Source of the DNA: Amphiura filiformis
Taxonomy: Eukaryota; Echinodermata; Ophiuroidea; Amphilepidida; Amphiuridae
NCBI RefSeq assembly: GCF_039555335.1
Contig: NC_092646.1
Location: 21,225,029-21,289,028, forward strand
Length of the DNA stretch: 64,000 nt
Direction of reading: 5' to 3'
Part shown: positions 24,701 through 33,700 of the stretch, in pieces
How positions within the stretch are numbered: position 1 is the stretch's first letter
Layout: each line of letters opens with the position of its first letter
Position numbers and translations under genes: made by a program
The notes under the pieces: generated by a model
Told to the model about the DNA's origin: nothing
Database searches by the model: none
Seen by the model: only the letters and a program-made list of their open reading frames with translations

Positions 24701-27700
24701 CCTAAAAATGAGTGGAAGTTTGTTTGGGTGCAAAAAATTAATTTGTTTGATGTTTTTTGCTCTGGAAAACCTGTGCTAGCTTCTGATCATGTGAATCTCC
24801 ATCACTGGCACCATCAGTTTACTCAGTGAATGGAGAAGTAAAAATTCAGAAATGAATATGCTGAGGACATTACTTTTTCTTTATTCACTAATCATAATTT
24901 TGGAGGTAAAATGTCTGGTTGTCCATCGGACAAGTGCTTGGCTAATCATGGTTGTTGCCAGGTGATTTTTGGACAAGCGGGCAAGAGGATTAGTGCTTAT
25001 TTCGAACACTGCCCCCACTCTTTAACAAAAGTCAAACTGAAAATCCCACTATTTGGAGCAACAATTGCAAAATTTTAGGCAAAACTCCCATTTCAACCCC
25101 CCTGCGAAAATAATTTTTTGGTGCTATTACTGACTCACCTTTCTCCACCTTGAGTGTTCCTGGGATGGAATACAATCTGCGGTGGAGTGGGTAAGGTTCA
25201 GATGTCCTGCTCCAATGTGAAATGTGGAAACTTTCTGTGAAATTGACTTCATAAAATACATTTTTTCAGTGCCATATTATTTATATGTTTTCTAACTGCC
25301 AACATTATAATGTTGTGTAAAGAAATATGAGCAGAAAGGAACAACAAGATTGGATCTATTTTTAATTTTTTTTTTTTTTTTTTTTTAATTTTTTAAATTT
25401 TTTTAAATTTTTGCAGCAAAGGACAAGTAAAATCTCTCTGTTGATGAAACTGCCGTCTCAGAACATGGTTATGAGATTATGCAAAGATGATACATGTAAG
25501 TTGTAATGAGCTATTCCAGTTGAAATCCATACACCCCTATGGAAGACATGACCTTAATCTCCCACAGAAGGGTTGTAGATATCAAATGGGGTCACCCATT
25601 CAGGTAAACCCATTTGAAATTCACTCTCCCTGTGTGGGAAATTGAGGTCATGTCTTCCATAAGGGGTGTATGGATTTCAGCTTGAATAGCCCTAGGTAAC
25701 TCCTCAGGTATATTGCCTATCCCTAGTTGGCTCATTCCGTTTCAAGCTAGGTGGCTTCTATGAATAAAATGTGGGTGCTATGCCCTCTATAAAACTTGGG
25801 TATTATGTCCTCCATAAATCTTGTGTGTGCTGTGCCCTCCATGAGTGAAAACTTGGGTACTATGCCCTCTATAAAACTTGGATACTATGCCCCCATGGGT
25901 GAAAACTTGGGTACTATGCCCTCTATAAAACTTGGATACTATGCCCCATGGGTGAAAACTTGGGTACTATGCCCTCCATAAAACTTGGATACTATGCCCT
26001 CCATAAGTGAAAACTTGGGTAGTATGCCCTGTATAAACAACTTGGGTACTATGCCCTCCATATAAAACTTGGGTACTATGTGGTATGCCCTCCATAAGTG
26101 AAAACTTAGGTTCTATGCCCTCCACTTTTTTTGCACTTTTTTCCTTTGTTGAGGTAGCATGTATACTATATAAATATGGAAGTGGGGTCCTGAATGGCTA
26201 CTTGAATCATGTCTGGAAATATCAACACCATCTTTGCTGAAAAAGTAGAATTTGGCACATTTTTACTAGTTTTATATTTCACTTGTTTCATCTGCAGGTT
26301 CTTCTTCCTATATGACATCATCTATAGTGGATTTTCTCAGGGCATGCTGTTTTTTCCAAGAGGGTATGTTTTCATCCTGCCTGAAACTTCTGCAGTCGGT
26401 GGAAAAAACAAGTTTATCGGCACATATGATTCCAATGTGGGAATACTTGAAAGGTATGTGATAGTTATGCAATTGTCAATTGTAATCCTGCCCCCCCCCC
26501 CAGGACCAGGCAATAGCAGGGACTTAGTGGGACTTAGCCAAGGAAGAAACAGCTCAATGTGTCCTGCACTGGCAGGACATAGCCAAAACTTATTATACAG
26601 TGATGTAACGCATCTCATCAAATGTGCTGGGTATATACCCAGGACGATATAAAAGTTTACTCGTAACTGTGCTGGGTTTGAGTCCTGGGGGCTTAGAATT
26701 CAAAAGACAAAATCCTATAATTCTTCTATTTCTTACCAAACCTCCAATTCTTCTATTACTCACCAAACCTCCATTTGGTATGTAAACACCAGGTAAACAG
26801 TTCATACTTTGCTGCTGGGTTTGTAACAATCGCATGCGCAAAGTGGGGGGTGTCACTTTTGTCAAGTTTGTGAGTCATCAGCTAGACCGATTATTCAATG
26901 ACACTCTAGTTCATGTTTATACCTGCGCTCGCCACTGTTTTGTGAGTCATCAGATGGACTACTCAATTTTTAATTGGTTGTGTTTTGTGTTTAATGTTTC
27001 CGTCATTTAGGTTACTGTTTATATCAAGAAAATTCCTTCTTTGAAGCAGCACAGTGTCTTCATGAGTTGCTGAAATCATCTGCTGCCCACTGTGATTCCA
27101 TTATGAAAGCTAGATGCCATAATCTGATTGGTTGCTGCTTGGCTAAGCAGGTAAAGTCTTAAAACCATAATGTAACATATGCTGAGGAGGACGCCCTCAG
27201 TATTTTTCCAAATTCTTTTTTTACACAATTGTAATGTATGTTAGGAAAGTAACATACCCTGCACAAATTACGGTGCTGTAGTTTTGTCAAAATCCAAGAT
27301 TTGGAATAAACGGTCTGAACAAGATGGTTTATATTAAGATGGAAATATTAAATCGTAAATGCAAAGGCGTGCAATGCTGTGCAGAAGTTGGTAAACACTG
27401 GTGGAATGACTGACCCTCACGAATATGCGAGAACTGTCATTGCACACCAGGCATGTGGACTTCACCTTATGTGGCGCTATTTGCACCTCTTTAGTGTATG
27501 GTTTTCAAATTTCAAGAATATGAATCATTCACTTTAATTTTCAATAGGACCATCCAAACACTGCAATCCAAACATTCAGAGATGCGATACACGAAGATTT
27601 CACCTATCTAGAACCGCTATACAACATCTCTCTGATGTATAGACAACAGAAACTATGGGATGCCGAGCTGGAAAGTCTCAACTTGCTAGTAACTGTAAGT

Positions 27701-30700
27701 AACAATTGGTATATTTGCTTGACAAAACCAGTAAGTTTTTACTTACTCTAATATTTCGTCCTACTCGTCGGGGGAATTTATCAGATCTGAAAGTTGATCA
27801 TCTAATGAAGTAAGTAAAAACTTACTGGTTTTGTCAAGCAAATATACCAATGATTCGAAGTACAAACCTGATGAATTTATTCAGTGAACTGCAAGTAACA
27901 CTGTATTTTATGTGTGTATAAGAGATTTGGAAGCCAAAACTGTAAAGGTGTTGCTGCTTTATGTATGAAAGTTGGCTATTCCAGTTGAAATCCACACACC
28001 CCCTACGAAAGACATGGTCTTAATCTTCCACACAGGGAGTGTGAATTTCAAATGGAATCACCTGAATGTGGGCTGGGTCTCCATTTGAAATCTACACCCC
28101 TTGTGTGAAAGATTAAGTCACATATTCCATATGGGGTGTACGGATTACAACTGGAATAGCACAATTCTTCCAGTGTATACCAGGGCCGTGACACTCGTAT
28201 TCAAACCCTGTATAAAAATTGAAGTCACTTCGGCAGTTTGAGTGACGGTTGCTAGGGAGTTTGGTACCATCGGAATGTTGATTGACAGTTTTGGGTAGTT
28301 TGGTACCCTAAATTTGTCCAAGATGGCGCCCATCGACTGCCAATTATTCGGACCCTTTCCAGCTTATTTAGCCAGTCTCGTCATGGGGTCATCGAAGAGA
28401 ATATTTTCCTAGCATATTGAGCTAACTCCTCAGCTATTTGGTTTTTCATGATATGATAGTAATAGAAAGATTCGACCAAATATTCGTTGTTTTTTCGCCA
28501 TTTAATTTTTTTTGAAACGATGACGTAAACATTGCATCATCTCTTCCACAGGTAATACACTCCTACACGTACAAGGGTACTATGCCATCACATGCATTAT
28601 CGCGCATAGGCTGAATGACTGACTTCATTTGCGCAAATGAGTGGCTTATCCTATAGTATATTAGTACTCGAGAATCCTTGTGTATACACACTATTCCTGA
28701 ATATGTGGAGTAAACTTACCAATACATACTTGCCTCATTTTCTACAATGGTTTATGGATGTATATGAGATATCAGCAAGTTTTTGTAAAGTGTACCTTGT
28801 CGGTCTGACAGTTAGAGAATAAAGGTTTTTCGCAAGGTTTTTTCTCATTCTTAAACACTTCAATTCAAATAAATATATTAATCATAAGTATACCAAATTT
28901 TAATCAAATAAAATCCCACATTTAACAAGGAATTACCTGGGGCTTCAGAATCGATCAGTCCCATTGTTGCTATGCACCTCCGATTGGTTCAAATAGCGTG
29001 TTCGAGTATCAAATCAATACGCTTGCACTAAAGTGTGTGATATCATGTCATAACACATGATTAAGAACCAATAAGATTGCAGGAACTTTCTTAAGTGTTC
29101 AAGAATGTGCTATAAAGATCATCGCCGTATGGTCACAGCATATGGCGATCAATAAATCCAATGATTTATTTTATTGATTTATTCCAACAGGCTGTGGAAA
29201 ACCAAGAACTAGAAGAGTCACCAGCATCATCTGACAGTGGACTTGTACTAAACTTATCTCATGAAAATACACAAGGGATATACGCAAGGCAATATAAGTG
29301 CATGAGTATCAATCTCACAAGTGCATTGTACACACTGGCTAAAAGATGTCTGGAACTACAGAGGTATGACAAGCATTTGTATCTTCATTATTTCACTGCT
29401 CTGTCTAGACTCTGTGCTCTGTATGCAGAAAACAAAGTATAACATTAGACCTGGTCTAACTACGGAGAAGGAATTCTCTAATAGACCTTATTCTATATTA
29501 TTGTAGATCCTCATAAGGAATACAAGAAAAGAGTAAAAGAGTCCCTCCCTAAGTCTAACCTCAATAGTTGGACCACAAAATTTGTTTTGTGTATACGGAC
29601 CTTAGGGTTAGTGTCAAGGTACAGAATTCCAGTTTGTTATTGAGATGCTTGAGTAATTATAGATGTAACCAGGTGTATAGTTGCAATTTTAAATTTTCAG
29701 ATTTTGAATTAGTTACAATGAACAAAAATAAGCCTTATAAAAATTAATGTATCAAATGTGATAATTACTTGGTCAATAGTCACTCAAATTACTTTGTTTC
29801 CTATTGAATTTTGTTGAGTTTATTGAGCCATATCTCTTAATAGGCCCTGGTGACTTTTACACCTGGTTTGTGGTGGATGGTCACATAGCCAGTAGTGTAT
29901 TTAAAACGTGGGTGACCTGATTGACAGCCGCATCCCACCCACTTTGCCTCATCAAAACTTAGATTTTGATATTTAAAAAAAAGTCTTATTATCCCCGATA
30001 AAAAAATGCCAGATATATGTTTGGATTAAATGGCATGAACAACTAAGTTGTGTGCCATCACTGGAAGTATGTACTCTTCTATGTGGCTTTGTTATAGATG
30101 TGTTTGCATATAACATTTAAACCAATGGACAAGGAGAACTCAACATTTGGAAGGAGTTTGTTTTAATGGTAGACTTCCATGTAAGATTAAGAAAACTGCT
30201 TAGCTCTTTTTCTTTGACCACAATTTCACTTTTGTCCTTTCTTAATTTTATCCCTCGCTCATTTGTGTTCAATTTTACAGATATAGTATAGCAGCTGACA
30301 AGTTCTTAGACCTGCTGGCTGTCTTAGAAGAAAGTGACATTCTATTGCAGGTAAGGCCTAAAAAAAGCTGTAAATTGCTTGTTTTTCTTCTTCTTTTTTT
30401 TAATTTTAGGTTTTTAAAAAAAATTGCAAAAAAGTATTTTAAAAAGTCCATTTTTAGGGTCGGTCAGGTTACGCCAATCAATCAATTTTTTTTAGGCCTA
30501 AGTGTGTTCATTTTGAGCCAGGCAATTAGGCTATTCCAGTTTAAATCCATACACCCGTTGTGGAAGACATGACCTTAAAATCCCACACAGGGAGTGTGAA
30601 TTTCAAATCGAGTTATCTAAATGGGTGACTCCATTTGATGTGATATACAAGCTAAATGAGATATTGATTTGGAGATACAGCCAATAAAAGCAGTCAATTT

Positions 30701-33700
30701 CCTTTGTATTTTTTTGTTCTGAGCAACACTAAAATTATCATATCTCTTGAACTAAAGTCCAATTGTGATGGAATTTTCAGCAAAATGATGCTCTGAAACT
30801 GGTCAATGTAATGCGATTAAAACATGCAATTATATTTTGTTCGACAAATGACTTATTTTGATTGATTCCATCACATACAATTTTCAGATTTATTATTAAG
30901 AGTTTATAAGTTGTGTGTACCTCTCTCTTTTACGCTTCAGACTTCTCCTAGACCGAGTCCAAATGGCATAATAACAATACCCAATGCTGACATCATCTAC
31001 TTAGAAGCTGCATTAGCACTTTCTAAATCAGAGCAACCAGAAGAAGCCTTGTTACTCTGCGATCAAATCATCTCTAAGATGACAAAACCATCAGTCACCA
31101 TAACAACTGGTAAAGATGATGAGGAGGAGGAGAAGGAATCTGTAGGGTCATCTATTAGTGAGTTCTCTCGCAACACAAACTTACAAAACTCTGGACATCC
31201 AACTGACATAGCTAGTACAAGTAATGATACAAGAACTTTGGACTCAAGCAAAGTACCATCCACATCGGCAAGGAAGCGGCCAAGGGATGACGACTCCCAA
31301 AGTTCAAAGGTCATTGATAGTACATTGACACCTGTCACAAAACCAAGTCAGACCAAATTAAGACATTTACATTTGTACTGTAGTACTTTGCTGTTGAAAT
31401 CACAGTGTTGTAGAACAATGAAACAGTTCTCAAAAGTGACATTAATTTTAGATGAGATACTGGTTCACCTAAAGGGAGTGACTGCAATAAATTCAATGAG
31501 TCGAGACTCAACTTCAAATGATGATGAAGACTCAAGATCAACCTGTCTTGGACCACAGACTAAGAAGAGAAAACTGGAGAAAGGTGAGATAGGTCAAACT
31601 ATATTTTTGTGCAATTGCAGAATAACCCTAACCTGATACTGGGCTATAATTTGCATGTGAAATCCATATACCCCCTATGGACATTGCCTTCATCTCCCAC
31701 ACGGGGGGTGTAGATTTCAAATGGAGTCACCAAGTTTAGGTAACTCCAGTTGAAATTCACACTCCCTGTGTGGAAGATTAATGTCATGTCTTCCTTAGGG
31801 GGTGTATGAATTTCAACAGGAATAGCCCATTGGGAGGGAGAATAGATTTTGCAATTACACTACATTTTGTGTTAAACCTTTTGATGAAAGGAATAATTTG
31901 ATATCAGTGTGGTCTTTTGAGGGGTCCATATATTTTACATGTTCAGTGGCATATCTGGGTCAGTTAAGTGGATAAGGGGGCAAAGGCAAACAAAGTCCCG
32001 GTTAGCATCATTTTGGTCCTGTGTAACTGTGTAAAAAATCTAATTCAATTATATACCAAGGTGAAATTTTGTGTTTTCCAGGCCATTTGTAAATTTTACA
32101 CTGTATTTGCTCTAAATATAGGTACAATTTTAAGTTTACTGGGCCATTATTCAATTTTACATAAGGGGGCCAGGGGTGAAATTATCTTTAGGAGGGGGTT
32201 GGTTTTAAAGGGAGTTGAAATTTTCTTTTTTTTTGGGGGGGGGGAGTTGAATTAGCAAATCAACTCATGGGGGTTCAACCCCCCTAATCCCCTGCAAAGA
32301 CCACACTGTTTTTGGTATGTTTTTTTAGTTGAGCAACTTTTAATCTTGAACCACATGTGAACTTTGATCAACCTTTCCTACTTATGACATGTTTTATTTT
32401 TGGGAGGTGTATTAGTTGGGAAGAACCTGAATGTGTTAGCACCTTCTACAGGATCAAAAAAGGTTGGTTTTGTTCAGTCTGGGTGATGTGATTGGAGTGA
32501 TTCTAGATCCTAGTCTAAAATTACATTTTCATGAAAATTGTGTTGTTGTTTTTCTTCTGAAATGGACAAAGTGTTTCTGATCGCCAACAATGCTCTGTTC
32601 ACACCTTGCATACTTGAGAATACTTTAGAAGCACTCTTTCTTATTAATTATATTCAGTTTTGCTGGTTTTTTTTTTCAAGTTGGGTTGTGTGCCGGGTTG
32701 GATTTGTGTTTATTTGTTGTCTTGTTTAATTGTAACACTTTGGGTTGGTAAACTGTTCTTTCTTTCTTAATACTTTAGGCATTCAAATAAAATAAAAAAA
32801 CATAGTTTTGTTCACTTTTGCACTATTATTTTCACAGAAGAATATGATGTACACAGTACTCAGCCTATGTCTCCACAGGGGCCAATCATAGGAAGTCTTC
32901 TGGAACTCAAAGCCCAAGCCTGCAATGATAAAGCACTTATGCTGATTGGTCAATCTAGGCTGCAAGAAGCTATGAAGGTTTTGCTGAAAAGTTTGAACTA
33001 TCAGCCAGGTAAGACATTATTAGAGGCAAAACTTTCTGAATGACCCTCGTAGCTACAATCTTGGAAGTTAGTCTTTGAATGCCTGCGTGTAAAAAACGGA
33101 ACACTGTCACCCTCTCTCCGTCATTCAGTGTTGAGAAATGCCAATATCTTCAGCGATTTCCCAATGTGTTCCAACACTGATTGACGGGGAGATGGGAAGG
33201 GTAAATCATTGTTGTAGATGTCATGTTTGTTCCCAAACACAATATGCATCATTTCCATGATCATAAGAAATTCTGCAGAGTGTGCCAAGCGTTCCAAGTA
33301 CTTTTTTCCAAGGATGTAGTGTTATGTTATAGGCAAAATATCTAATCCTCGATCATGAGAGCCAACTTGGATACGCACAGTTATTTGCGTCGAGCGTACT
33401 ACGCAAAGACCGGCATTTATGGTGCAAACAGAGCTTTTGAGAATTGACCAATCACCCAGTCGTTGCTAGGCAAGGTCAAGGTTCGGTCATGTAGGTCGCG
33501 CGATTGCGTTATTCTATGCAAAGTACACTACTGCAGAAGGTACATCCTCTCATGATCGAGAGTTAATTATTTTGCCTATAATATAACACTAGCTATTAGG
33601 GTCATTCAGAAAGTTCTACCACCACCCTTATATCTCAGCTTCTGCAAGTAATAGCCCATTCATATTTTGCATATTATAACATATGGACTTATCTAGCTGG

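Noticed and set aside
26209..26652. 147-residue open frame over FANCG exon 7
   Set aside because: It reads exon 7 in the wrong frame; the phase-1 frame continues exons 6 and 8.
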